This document shows positions 1-8,462 of a stretch of 64,000 nucleotides of DNA, piece after piece (positions within the stretch are counted from its first letter, which is position 1; each line of letters opens with the position of its first letter). The position numbers and the translations under genes were made by a program. Where the stretch lies: the NCBI GenBank assembly GCA_016722505.1, contig JADKJH010000007.1, forward strand, positions 62,001 through 126,000. Direction: 5' to 3'. A model generated the notes under the pieces. That model did no database searches. It was not told the DNA's origin and worked only from the letters and a program-made list of their open reading frames with translations. The DNA is from Holophagaceae bacterium (GTDB lineage: Bacteria; Acidobacteriota; Holophagae; Holophagales; Holophagaceae).

Positions 1-2037
1 CGAGTTCAATCTGGCCAGGGTCTCGTTGTAGGATGCCTCGGCGTAGGCGACGCCACCTACGTACAGCAGGTCCCAGGTGTTGCCCCCACCCAGGCCGCCT
101 CCCAGTAGTTCCTTAACGGTGGGCAGATACATATGATAGAAGTCGGCCGTCTCGCCGTTGGAGATGGGCCAGTTGCTCCACCAATGGTAGGAACTGAACC
201 GGTCGCGGTAATCGGGATTGGCCTGGATTTCGTCCTTGGTCACGTCATCGTAGGTGTCGGGCTGCAGGAGGCTGCCGGTAATGTGGTCGATGGTTTCCGG
301 TTCGCCGCCGAACCACATCCAGTAAGGGTTGGCCGAGCCCGCGTTGGGTGTGCCGAGCATGATGAATCGATCCACATCCTTGCGGGTGTACCAATACTTC
401 TGGAGGTAGGCCCGGGTCATCAGGCCTCCCATGCTGTGGGCGATGATGTCCACCTTGCTATAACCGGCCGCCTTCAGCTCATCGATTAACGGCAACAGGT
501 AGCGGTCTGACGCCTGCTCTACTGGAACACGCCAGTCCCAGGGGGCTCTTCGCACGGTGAAGGAAGGGCTGAGGGCCGCTTCCAATTCATCGAATCCGGT
601 CTTCGTCCAGAACTTGTAGGTCGTCAGATCCGTGCGCGCCAAGGGGGCAGGCCAGGCCAGGAATGGCAGAAAGGATCCTTCACTGGATGTGGAGCCCATG
701 ATGCCAGGGATCAGAATCACTGCTCGTTTCCCGGTCAGGGATACGGCATTGCTGAGCACCTTGCCAGGCACCACAAGCATAGTAATGAGTTCGGAATTGA
801 AGTCCTGGCTGCTCGTGTGCAGGGTAGCCTGGAAGGTGTGCGGACCGCTGGCTAGGTTCTTGAACCTGGCAGTCATGGTGACCGGCCCACTCGCCGACCA
901 GCCTACTTCCTGATGGTTGGCGGTTCCGGAATCGCACTTGGCGGTTAGGGTGCCGGACAACTGGCCCAACCTTACGGACAGGACGACCTCGCCCTTGGCG
1001 GTGCTGGTGGACAGCACCTGAAACAGGTTCGAATTGCCAGCGACTGAACCGCTGGTGGCGGTCAGGCGCACGCCGCTGCCGACCACGGCGGTCTCCCCCT
1101 GGCCAAGGGTGGGGGTGGCGCAAATCAGATTAGCGGTGGCCGTGCCGGCGGCGAATTGCAAGCTGCGCAGGTTCAGGATGCCGCTCGGGGAAAGGGCCAG
1201 ATTGGCCCGCTCGTTGAAGGTGGCCAGCACGTTGCCATACTGGTCAACGGCCTTGACGACCACCTGGAAGGCGGCGCCCACGGTCACGTTGGGAAATGTG
1301 CTGAACACGAAATTGGCGAGCTGCGTGGTAGACGGGGAACTGCTGCCCAGGGTGATGTTGTCGAAACCGATTTTGTTGGCGGTGCCGCCAAAATCCACCG
1401 ATCGGGCGATCCCGCTGAACTGCACACCAATGCGTTGCCAGTTGTCGTAGTAGTAATCGGCATCGCCCACCCTGGGCGTCAGGGGCAGGACCAAATGGGC
1501 CAGCTTGATGCCTGTGCCGTCCGGGCCAGAATAGACGTCAATATATCCATTGTAATCGGGTGAACAATAATAGAATGAAAACCCGCCCACGAAGCCGGTG
1601 GGCACGTTCATCCGTGCCGCCTGGCCGTTGAGGAAGAAGAGGATAGTCTTGTGGGACGGTTCGTTGGTGAAGTTGCCGGAGCCGCCGTCGCGCCCGGAGA
1701 TGATGGACAGGGCACCGGGGGTGAAGCTAACGCCGCACCCCGAATAGGCCGTGCCGACATCCACCCGATCGCCGCAACCCTCGAAATCGATGAGAATTTG
1801 TCCCCCTGCGTCCTTGCACATGGGCACGCTGTCGGGGGTTTGGGGAACGCCCGTTGGTGCCGACCAGGTAGCAGCCGGATTGTAGATGTCCTGGCTCGGC
1901 ACCTGGGCCGGCAAGGGTACCGCCAACCCAGCCACTCCTAGAAATGCCGCCACCAGAAGGGCCTGGGCGTCACTGGCCAAGCCTGCAAGCCATTCTTTTG
2001 CACACCTGAACAGTCGAAACTTACGTTCGCTGGACAT
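1..2037 (-). CDS. Secreted lipase/esterase (alpha/beta hydrolase), 3' end outside window
   Basis: An uninterrupted reading frame of 679 codons runs from an ATG at 2037 off the left edge. The start is preceded by AGGAGA. The N-terminus has a basic stretch and a hydrophobic segment ending in PLPAQ, a plausible signal peptide. Residues about 75-260 form a Cys-containing, carbohydrate-binding-like region (DFEGCGD), followed by Ig-like sequence (VDQYGNVLATF). From about residue 440 an alpha/beta hydrolase follows: VILIPGIMGS resembles the oxyanion strand, and AHSMGG near residue 535 is the nucleophile elbow with the catalytic Ser. The layout resembles PGAP1/LCAT-like secreted lipases. The catalytic Asp/His lie at or beyond the edge. 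It follows the CsgG-like gene by 52 bp on the same strand, so it is probably the last visible gene of that operon. Substrate unknown. Confidence 0.8.
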   Translation of the reverse strand, partial: MSSERKFRLFRCAKEWLAGLASDAQALLVAAFLGVAGLAVPLPAQVPSQDIYNPAATWSAPTGVPQTPDSVPMCKDAGGQILIDFEGCGDRVDVGTAYSGCGVSFTPGALSIISGRDGGSGNFTNEPSHKTILFFLNGQAARMNVPTGFVGGFSFYYCSPDYNGYIDVYSGPDGTGIKLAHLVLPLTPRVGDADYYYDNWQRIGVQFSGIARSVDFGGTANKIGFDNITLGSSSPSTTQLANFVFSTFPNVTVGAAFQVVVKAVDQYGNVLATFNERANLALSPSGILNLRSLQFAAGTATANLICATPTLGQGETAVVGSGVRLTATSGSVAGNSNLFQVLSTSTAKGEVVLSVRLGQLSGTLTAKCDSGTANHQEVGWSASGPVTMTARFKNLASGPHTFQATLHTSSQDFNSELITMLVVPGKVLSNAVSLTGKRAVILIPGIMGSTSSEGSFLPFLAWPAPLARTDLTTYKFWTKTGFDELEAALSPSFTVRRAPWDWRVPVEQASDRYLLPLIDELKAAGYSKVDIIAHSMGGLMTRAYLQKYWYTRKDVDRFIMLGTPNAGSANPYWMWFGGEPETIDHITGSLLQPDTYDDVTKDEIQANPDYRDRFSSYHWWSNWPISNGETADFYHMYLPTVKELLGGGLGGGNTWDLLYVGGVAYAEASYNETLARLNS

Positions 2038-2089
2038 GAACTCTCTCCTAGTCGGTTGTCTTTGACATCCGTCGACATTCCCCCACAAA

Positions 2090-3100
2090 TTACCAAGCCA
2101 GCTTCGGGGCGTTCGGCTGCTTGGAATCCTCTGCTTTTTTATGCTTGTTGCCTGTGGCAATGCGAACCTTCATACCGATATTCACCGCAACGTTCGACTC
2201 CTTGAGGGTCGCGATGGTCATCCGCTGTTGGATCTCTTTGACCACCGCAGTTCCAACCTTGGTGTCATTAGTCCCAAGGATATCCCCCGTGTCCGCGTCC
2301 TTGATCTCGCTCCCCACAGCAAACACATCGAGCGTATCGCCCATGGTGAAGCTGCCATCCTTGCCCCGATTGATATAGATAAGTCCTGGTTCAGCCACCT
2401 GGACGACCTTTGGTGGATAAACCGTATCGGCGATATAGAGGGCGGCCTTCTCAACGAATTCGCGGATGAGATCATCGGTGAATCCCTGTCCAGGAGGGCC
2501 GTCGAATTCGGTATTGACCGAATGCGTGGCTACCTGCTGCCAAGTCGCCACGATCTCGCCAGTCCTGGAATCCACGATCCGAAGGTCACCTGACATGCGG
2601 CCAGACAGGATTCGATCTGCCCGTGAAGTGTATGGAATGGGTTTGACGGTGACGCCTATCCCGTATTCATCAAGGGTTCCCATCACCAAGAAGTCAGATC
2701 CAATCATTTTCCCAGCCTTCACGGCACTGGATTTATCAGTGAACCCAGCCTTGGTTAGATCAAACTCCTTCATCATGTCGTCCACGCGGGAACGCTCGAC
2801 CACTTTGAACTTACGGGTGCCACCAATGGCCGTGACCATCTTGTCTCTGAGTGTGATGAGGCCATGCCTATCTCCGCCTCCACGACTCAACACGAGGTCC
2901 AGATCCAGAACCGCGATGCTGGCCTTCTTGCCCTGTGGAGCCGTCTCTTCGACGAGTGGAGGGGCTGTGATCCCGGGAGTCTGACTAGGCGGAGCACTGC
3001 TCTTGTGTGATTTAAAGTAGTCGCATGAAACCGAGGCGATGGCGAGGGTGAACCCTAACGTGACGCCAAGTCTAAACTTTTGGGAAGTAACAATCCCCAT
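2090..3100 (-). CDS. CsgG-family outer-membrane lipoprotein (copy 1)
   Basis: 336 residues. The signal peptide ends in a lipobox, ASVSC, so the mature protein is probably lipidated at Cys26 or so. Residues 60-230 match the CsgG/curli-assembly fold: IAVLDLD, then a T-R-K-F-K-V-V-E-R-S core and SDFLVMGTLDEYG. The C-terminal 80 residues (YINRGKDGSFTMGDTLDVF, DADTGDILG) form a small beta domain shared with the second CsgG-like protein at 6190-7116 and reminiscent of the FlgT C-terminal domain. The ATG at 3100 has an AGGAG site. CsgG itself is a curli secretion pore, but the membrane-crossing hairpins cannot be confirmed by eye, so a scaffold role is equally possible. Member of the 7116-to-1 operon. 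Confidence 0.8.
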   Translation of the reverse strand: MGIVTSQKFRLGVTLGFTLAIASVSCDYFKSHKSSAPPSQTPGITAPPLVEETAPQGKKASIAVLDLDLVLSRGGGDRHGLITLRDKMVTAIGGTRKFKVVERSRVDDMMKEFDLTKAGFTDKSSAVKAGKMIGSDFLVMGTLDEYGIGVTVKPIPYTSRADRILSGRMSGDLRIVDSRTGEIVATWQQVATHSVNTEFDGPPGQGFTDDLIREFVEKAALYIADTVYPPKVVQVAEPGLIYINRGKDGSFTMGDTLDVFAVGSEIKDADTGDILGTNDTKVGTAVVKEIQQRMTIATLKESNVAVNIGMKVRIATGNKHKKAEDSKQPNAPKLAW

Positions 3101-3159
3101 AGGATTCTCCTAGATGTGAATTGGGAAATAATTCATGTTTCACGGCGCAAAAGAGCCGA

Positions 3160-3771
3160 TCAGCTTCCAATCAATTTGCGGGTGCTGCCCTTCCGGATTT
3201 CCTTTTCATCCGCCCACTCAATCACACCGCTTTGGATGTCTACGAGATTCAGCGTGATTTTGTAATAGACGTCCTTCTCACGCCCCGCCGTTTTCACGAT
3301 GGACATGATCTCGCCCGCAAGGATGTACTTAGCACCGGACTGGCTTCCATACGACTTCCTGGTACTCGCCGAGGCTGAAGCTGCTTGGAAATCGTACTGA
3401 TCCATCAGGTCATTCTGCATATCCGTTGCAGCGAACCGTACTTTGCCTGACTTGATCATCGTGGTTCGGATTTTGTCGGTGATCGCCTTCATGTCGATGT
3501 GTTCACTGGTCCGGTTCTTGACTCGGGCAACGGACACGATCGGAGGTCGGGAAGAATCTCCATCCGGTCGAATGGCACTACTTTCTAATAGGGACGTCAC
3601 CATCTTTTCGGCAATCAGCTGGAGGTCGGTAGAACCAAAATCGGCGCTTAATGTTTCTACGGCCTTAGAGTCACCATAGCGAACAGCCGGAGCTGTTTCG
3701 GGGCCATTGCACCCCACTGTGATAGCCATGGATAGAACGGTGATGCTCCAGGCTTTACGTTCATGATTCAT
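3160..3771 (-). CDS. lpoB: LpoB-family lipoprotein (penicillin-binding protein activator)
   Basis: 203 residues with a signal peptide ending AITVGC, a lipobox. The body carries the LpoB/YcfM pattern: IVSVARVKNRTSEHIDMKAI, then KSGKVRFAAT and GAKYILAGEIMSI, with strand-rich spacing close to E. coli LpoB (about 210 residues). In E. coli LpoB reaches through the peptidoglycan to stimulate PBP1b. The YcfL-like gene just upstream mirrors the E. coli ycfL-lpoB gene order, which supports the family call. The functional partner here is inferred, and no class A PBP gene is in the window. Confidence 0.78.
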   Translation of the reverse strand: MNHERKAWSITVLSMAITVGCNGPETAPAVRYGDSKAVETLSADFGSTDLQLIAEKMVTSLLESSAIRPDGDSSRPPIVSVARVKNRTSEHIDMKAITDKIRTTMIKSGKVRFAATDMQNDLMDQYDFQAASASASTRKSYGSQSGAKYILAGEIMSIVKTAGREKDVYYKITLNLVDIQSGVIEWADEKEIRKGSTRKLIGS

Positions 3772-3815
3772 GATGTTCCTCGAAAAAAGAAAGTGATTGG
3801 GTGGAAGATTTGAAA

Positions 3816-4262
3816 CTATTCCTTACCACTAAAGACCAGAGAATTTGGTTTACGAATGTGGAAACGGAAACTGAAGGCCTTTTTATTTGGAGCCACGGCA
3901 AAGATCTCTTTACGCTCATGGCCATAGACCAATCCTGGTTTCCACATTTCAATGCTGCTGTCTACCTTGAAGCCCTGTTCGTCAAACCATTCGAACTTGG
4001 TTTCAAATTCCTCGGTCATGCCACCAAGGTTTTGAACCGCTACTTGGGCTTTGAGAAATCCGTCCTCGGTTCGGCCAGTGAGCTTGTCCTTTATTTCGAC
4101 ACGTTCCATGAAACGTGGGTCATCTTTAATTACCTGCGCACCACGTTCACTGCCCTCTATTTTGTTGCTCGCAGTGGTCTCGGGGTTCCGGCAGGCGCTT
4201 GTACCCATCAGTGAAAGAATTGAGGCCACCCCAAGGGCAAACGTAGTGGTTCGATTGTTCAT
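3816..4262 (-). CDS. YcfL-like (DUF1425) lipoprotein
   Basis: 148 residues. The signal peptide ends GTSAC, a lipobox. The remainder is a single small beta-sandwich-like domain with the YcfL pattern: AQVAVQNLGG, a FEWFDEQGF strand and a terminal SFRFHIRKP. YcfL has no established biochemical function; its gene sits beside lpoB in many proteobacteria, and the same pairing is kept here with a 44-bp gap. The ATG at 4262 is followed by a normal signal sequence. Likely periplasmic face of the outer membrane. Confidence 0.72.
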   Translation of the reverse strand: MNNRTTTFALGVASILSLMGTSACRNPETTASNKIEGSERGAQVIKDDPRFMERVEIKDKLTGRTEDGFLKAQVAVQNLGGMTEEFETKFEWFDEQGFKVDSSIEMWKPGLVYGHERKEIFAVAPNKKAFSFRFHIRKPNSLVFSGKE

Positions 4263-4311
4263 TTAGTTATCTCCTGTGTAACAAGATTTGGTTTCAGGTC
4301 TTGCTGCTTGA

Positions 4312-6141
4312 CTACTGAGTCGAAATGCCTGATTTAGCTACGACAGGTGTGGTCGGAGCAACCGCTGGAGCCGAGGCTGGCGCTTTAGCAGCAGGGTCTA
4401 CCACTGGAGACACCGTCTGAGCAGGCTGCGAGTCAGGAGCCTGATGTCTACCTAAAGATGCGACTTGAGTTTTGGAAAACCCGCCCACTGATTTCACGGA
4501 GACCAGATAGGTGGCTCCAGGTTGCACATCGAGAGACAAGCGATCCGACCAACCACGCCCACTTAAGCGAATTTCCTTCTTCCCAGGAGGAATGCTTAGG
4601 TCCGCAGCCTGCACTTCTCCTGGGATAGAAAGCCAGCTTCGCAAATCCGCATGAGTCAAGGCTATCGTAGCGACCTTGGCCACCAACCCTGCGAAGAACC
4701 CGCCACGTTTTTCAATTTCTTTTTGGATCGCGGCTTTGGCAATGGCACCCGCGATAGTCCGCGTAAGGATTCCAGGCATCTTTTCTTTCAGTCCTTTCGC
4801 AGCGATAGGACGCATGTCCACCACCACCGAGGTTGTAGCGGCGATCTCATCCAATGCGATTTCCATCGGTTCCTGTGCTGATCCCATATCCAGATAAACC
4901 GGGAAAGTTATGGATGCAATCATCATCATGGAACCACTTGGAACGGGCAGGTCGATCTTCACTTCGTGTTTACGAGGAAGAAGCCCGGCCTCGTAAATGA
5001 ACACGACATTTCCGTGCGGCGGTTCTTCAACCACAGGAGCCTGTACCGGAACGGGGCTTTGAACTGCTAAGGCAGGTGGATCTGGAGCAGGGTTTTTTGC
5101 TGAATGTTTTTTGCTGGCAGACTTTCCTTTCCTTCCACCCCTAGCGTCAGTGGCAGGAACTTCCGTCACAGCCGTAGCAACAGGTGAGTTCACCACAACC
5201 GCAGAAGTGGGGGCGTCCAGTGCAACCCCGAAGAAGTGGGCCCCACTTGGATTGCTCCTCGACACCGATCCCACCACCATCGGAGCGGCATGGGTATCCG
5301 CCGCAGCACCCCACCTTGCAGTGGCTTCGAGGTAGGCATCGTGATCCTGTTTTTTTGCGATATCCAGGTACAACTTTCGAACAGCAGGGGCATCGGGAGC
5401 GAGCTCCAACGCCCGCTTTGCGTCCACCCAGGCATCATTGAGGCCATCCACACCCTCCGCCCTGTAAATCTGACTTGAGAGGTAATACGTGAAAGCGTTC
5501 TCAAATGAATTCCTAACCTTGGCCGCTTCCTTGTTCATTTTTTCCAGTTGTGCCTGCACTGTTTCGTTCGAGGCCACACCCCCTGCATTTCTAGCGTTGG
5601 AGTCCCTCGCCTGTTCCGCCTCAAGCTCGGCGACTTCCTTTTCGTGACGCTTGCGCTCTAGTTGTTGATACTCATCCGCCTTCCTGATCTCAACCCGCGC
5701 ACTTTCAGTATCAGAAAGAAGAAGGAAGTTCATCGCATTCAGGGTGCGGGACATGACTTTTTCAAAGCCCTGTCCCTCATACTTAAGCGCCTTGTCGTTA
5801 CTGAGCACCGCTCCAACTTGTCTCGCACCTGCCCCGGCACTGGCTACCGCACGCCCTTCATACTCGTGAGCCACGTCATCAGCATCCTTGAAAAATTGAA
5901 CGCTACGCTTCGAGTCTCCCGTCAACCGGGTAAGCCCACCCATCTCGTAAAGTGCAATCAGCCGGTTCTTTCCGGGTTTCGAAGAGATTTTCAAAAACGC
6001 CTTTTCTGCCAGGCTGAAATCAGCACGAATGGCCCCACCGAGAGCAGCATTGAAAACAGTCGGATGGTCATCCGCTACCAGCGGGGTATGTGCAAGCACC
6101 AAAAGGGCAGGCAGGACTACTGATGTGCGCAAGCGTGGCAT
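4312..6141 (-). CDS. COG3014-like periplasmic repeat protein
   Basis: 609 residues with a cleavable signal peptide (ALLVLAHTPLVAD) and no lipobox. Residues 30-110 look TPR-like (FSLAEKAFLKI, RLIALYEMGGLTRL). The segment YEGQGFEKVMSRTLNAMNFL followed by a Lys/Glu-rich coiled coil is the hallmark of COG3014 proteins, which occur beside LpoB/YcfL genes in other Gram-negatives. A Pro/Val-rich linker (about 300-370) leads to a beta-rich C-terminal half (VKIDLPVPSG) and a low-complexity Ala/Pro/Val tail. Function unproven; assembly or scaffold partner of the neighbouring lipoproteins is the natural inference. Confidence 0.72.
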   Translation of the reverse strand: MPRLRTSVVLPALLVLAHTPLVADDHPTVFNAALGGAIRADFSLAEKAFLKISSKPGKNRLIALYEMGGLTRLTGDSKRSVQFFKDADDVAHEYEGRAVASAGAGARQVGAVLSNDKALKYEGQGFEKVMSRTLNAMNFLLLSDTESARVEIRKADEYQQLERKRHEKEVAELEAEQARDSNARNAGGVASNETVQAQLEKMNKEAAKVRNSFENAFTYYLSSQIYRAEGVDGLNDAWVDAKRALELAPDAPAVRKLYLDIAKKQDHDAYLEATARWGAAADTHAAPMVVGSVSRSNPSGAHFFGVALDAPTSAVVVNSPVATAVTEVPATDARGGRKGKSASKKHSAKNPAPDPPALAVQSPVPVQAPVVEEPPHGNVVFIYEAGLLPRKHEVKIDLPVPSGSMMMIASITFPVYLDMGSAQEPMEIALDEIAATTSVVVDMRPIAAKGLKEKMPGILTRTIAGAIAKAAIQKEIEKRGGFFAGLVAKVATIALTHADLRSWLSIPGEVQAADLSIPPGKKEIRLSGRGWSDRLSLDVQPGATYLVSVKSVGGFSKTQVASLGRHQAPDSQPAQTVSPVVDPAAKAPASAPAVAPTTPVVAKSGISTQ

Positions 6142-6189
6142 TTTTCCTCCAGCAATTAATTCAGCGGAAGTGCTTTGGTGCTCGACGTA

Positions 6190-7116
6190 TTACCGATGTT
6201 CATCTTGCCGTTGCGCAAGCCGGACAATCTGACCAGCGAACACCTTGGATTCCCCTTTCAGAACCTCTGCCTTTGAAAACTTGGGTAAGATTTCCACCAC
6301 GCGCAGAGTCGCCACGGCTGTTTCAGTGGTCCCCAGGCTCTCCCCCGTATCGGGATCGATCATGGCTTTGCCAGCTTCATACACGATCAGGGTGTCCCCG
6401 GGTTGAAGCCCACCACCCTCTCCACGGTTAACGTAGGCCAGATTGTTTTCCATCGAAACAACCTTCATAGGAAACACGATTTCAACGACCTTGAGCGCCA
6501 TGTTCTCCACAAGGAGCCTCTGAAGGTCTTCCATGAATATTTCGCCAACCGAACCAGAAACAGCCCGATTCACAGGGTTTTTTATGGTATTGCTGGCCTC
6601 CACCTTGACGGCGCGAGCTACTTTCCCTGTCCTTGTTTCGAAAACCTTTACATCCGCAATGATGGTTCCACTGGTTACGGCAAGGTATCGATCCGTGAAA
6701 GCGATTGGAGTGGAATTGATTCCAGCGCTCACCACACTGATTTCACCGCTCACAATGTAGTCGGCAGAGGCCATGCCACCTGTCTTCAACTTCTTGTTAC
6801 CGAGAGATGACTTCGAGAAAGCCACCTCGTCTGCGGCCATGTCTACATCCTGGCGCTCTAGAAGATCAAATTTCCTGGTGGCGGAAAGGGCAGATTTCAG
6901 CTTTTCAGTTAGTCCATCGGTTTGAATTCTGTAACCGAGCTTTCCGAAATCTTTAACCCCCATCTTGAACGGACGGACAATGATGCTTGCTTTGTTGGTG
7001 ATTGGGGAGCCTGACGCCTTGCCTGAAGCCTTTCCTTTTGTCCCTTGAGCACAAACAGGTAACACCACTGCGGTGGCAATCAGGATGATCGCCTTCAGGT
7101 TTATGCCGGTGAGCAT
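6190..7116 (-). CDS. CsgG-family periplasmic protein (copy 2)
   Basis: About 308 residues. The open frame extends upstream to 7197, but the ATG at 7116 has a GGAG at good spacing and starts a normal signal peptide (MLTGINLKAIILIATAVVLPVCAQG), so it is preferred. The Cys in this signal is a poor lipobox. CsgG-like core: IIVRPFKMGVKDFG, FDLLERQDVD, ADYIVSGEISVV. The C-terminal domain (YVNRGEGGGLQPGDTL, DPDTGESLGTTE) is clearly homologous to the end of the CsgG-like protein at 2090-3100, so the two are paralogues. It is the first gene of the envelope operon and is transcribed away from the XRE regulator. Confidence 0.75.
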   Translation of the reverse strand: MLTGINLKAIILIATAVVLPVCAQGTKGKASGKASGSPITNKASIIVRPFKMGVKDFGKLGYRIQTDGLTEKLKSALSATRKFDLLERQDVDMAADEVAFSKSSLGNKKLKTGGMASADYIVSGEISVVSAGINSTPIAFTDRYLAVTSGTIIADVKVFETRTGKVARAVKVEASNTIKNPVNRAVSGSVGEIFMEDLQRLLVENMALKVVEIVFPMKVVSMENNLAYVNRGEGGGLQPGDTLIVYEAGKAMIDPDTGESLGTTETAVATLRVVEILPKFSKAEVLKGESKVFAGQIVRLAQRQDEHR

Positions 7117-7188
7117 GGGGTTCTCCAAGTGAAGGATTCCGGGTAGGCAAGAAATTCCCGACATGTTGCAAAAACGGGGTTGCTTTTT

Positions 7189-7256
7189 AAGGATCAAGAT
7201 CGGTGATCCTTGTATAGCAAAACGCTAACACTAAATGCAAAACAAATCTTTTGTTT
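7189..7256. promoter_or_regulatory. Two inverted repeats in the divergent promoter region
   Basis: Between the CsgG-like start (7116, minus) and the XRE start (7286, plus) lie two perfect inverted repeats. The first is AAGGATCA (7189-7196), seven bases, TGATCCTT (7204-7211). The second is AAACAAA (7240-7246), three bases, TTTGTTT (7250-7256). They fit dimeric repressor sites and may bind the adjacent XRE protein, controlling one or both directions. This is an inference from position and symmetry only. Confidence 0.5.
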
Positions 7257-7285
7257 GGGTTCGCTATTGGAGGAACCTCGTATCT

Positions 7286-7684
7286 ATGGGTTGGATTCAG
7301 GTCAAGGCTTTCAAAGAACACTTGCACCGCTACGCTATGCGTACGGGTAAAACACAAATGCAGATTGCGGAGGACTTGGAAACCACCTATGCCACACTCC
7401 GGTTCTGGTTGAGCGGGACGCGGAGCCCCAAGCGCGCCTCATTGCAACGGGCGGCCGCGCTTTTTGAGACCTCCGTCACAAATTTCATGGATGACCCTGG
7501 CGGGGCCATTGAAGGCGAGGAGGCCTCTGGGCTCTCGGAAATCCAGCGTTTCCGGGCCAAGGTGATCCTTGGCGACATGAAGGCCGAAGATCTGACGGAC
7601 CAGGATTGGCAGATTATTTTTGAAGATTACATCCATGCCAGGGATCGAATGAGAGCTATCAAATCGACCAAGACGGACCTATAG
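7286..7684 (+). CDS. XRE-family helix-turn-helix regulator
   Basis: About 132 residues from the ATG at 7286, with GGAGGA at 7269-7274. An upstream in-frame ATG at 7235 would place an inverted repeat inside the coding sequence and is less likely. Residues about 8-65 form an XRE/Cro helix-turn-helix: KTQMQIAEDLETTYATLRFW is the scaffold and recognition helix pair, and RASLQRAAALF the closing helix. The acidic C-terminal tail (LTDQDWQIIFEDYIHA) is probably a dimer or partner interface. The next gene begins 7 bp downstream, so the two are almost certainly co-transcribed. Confidence 0.8.
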   Translation: MGWIQVKAFKEHLHRYAMRTGKTQMQIAEDLETTYATLRFWLSGTRSPKRASLQRAAALFETSVTNFMDDPGGAIEGEEASGLSEIQRFRAKVILGDMKAEDLTDQDWQIIFEDYIHARDRMRAIKSTKTDL

Positions 7685-7691
7685 TCCAAGG

Positions 7692-8150
7692 ATGCCCACG
7701 TGGTTCTCCCATACCTATCCGACACACAGCGAATTGTTGGTATTCGCTGCGTCGCTCGGGTGTATGGTGGGCGAGACAAGGCTTTCGGTGCCCGTAGTCA
7801 TTTGCGAACCTGGGCAGGAAGCCATTTTGATTCCCAAGGATGGAAGTTCCCTGGCCATTTTTTGGGCACTTGCTTTTGGGTTGGGCTGCATCGTCACGCA
7901 TGACCAGGGGGCAGCCAAGGAATGGGCCTCGCGTGCGCTGATTCCTGTTAGTCGCATTCCGCGCGGCCATGCATCTGAGATGGAGATGATCGGTTCAATT
8001 TCCCGCCACTACGAGACGATCTCTCAAAAGGATTCCGAGGTTTTCAAGTTGGCAAGCAAGATAGCAGAGGCGCGACTCTGGGCATTGGAAGGTGAATTCC
8101 ACTTCCTCCGAACGGATGAGGGTTCCTGGAATGTGCAGCCGGGGTTCTGA
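7692..8150 (+). CDS. Possible degenerate ImmA/IrrE-like protein (no zinc ligands)
   Basis: 152 residues, no signal peptide. By eye, residues 57-71 (FWALAFGLGCIVTHD) line up with the ImmA/IrrE active-site helix that normally reads like F-T-L-A-H-E-L-G-H-L-V-L-H-D. The HExxH ligands would be replaced: H by F62, E by G63, H by C66. The following KEWASRALIPVSRI fits the E-A-N-x-F-A-x-x-L-L-x-P segment, with the third ligand Glu replaced by Ala. Its coupling to an XRE gene is typical of ImmA/IrrE pairs. If right, it is a pseudo-enzyme that might sense or bind rather than cleave the regulator. The match is by pattern, so it could also be an unrelated small protein. The ribosome site is weak. Confidence 0.5.
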   Translation: MPTWFSHTYPTHSELLVFAASLGCMVGETRLSVPVVICEPGQEAILIPKDGSSLAIFWALAFGLGCIVTHDQGAAKEWASRALIPVSRIPRGHASEMEMIGSISRHYETISQKDSEVFKLASKIAEARLWALEGEFHFLRTDEGSWNVQPGF

Positions 8151-8462
8151 ACTTTGCGAACTGTACTTTCGCATAATGCCCGCCGGAAGGTACCGGAAGG
8201 TTGTGCGCGGTCTTTTCCTAGGAGGCCTCTCACTCAACCTCGGCCGAGCCTTGAGTACCTTCCTCCAAGCTGTCTATAGCTGACTCATTAGCGTTGGGCC
8301 GGTCAACTTTTCTTATGCATTGCAAGGACTGGTGGCCCTTCTATGGTTCTGGTCCAACAGAGGGCGATGATAAGACTGCAACTCATCTTCGGCCAGATTG
8401 TAGCCGAAGGAAGAACCGGTTCAGCCTCGGCCGGAATATCGCTGGCCACCACGTAGTCCTTC
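8151..8462. other. 312-bp convergent gap with one hairpin
   Basis: No credible gene. It separates the plus-strand pseudo-peptidase from the minus-strand S10 peptidase. A hairpin CTTCGGC (8387-8393) / GCCGAAG (8403-8409) with a 9-base loop lies 54 bp past the S10 stop. It lacks a convincing T run on either strand, so terminator function is uncertain. Confidence 0.5.

Noticed and set aside
7235..8150. Prophage or integrative element around the XRE/ImmA-like pair
   Set aside because: No integrase, phage structural gene or attachment repeats nearby; surrounding genes look chromosomal.
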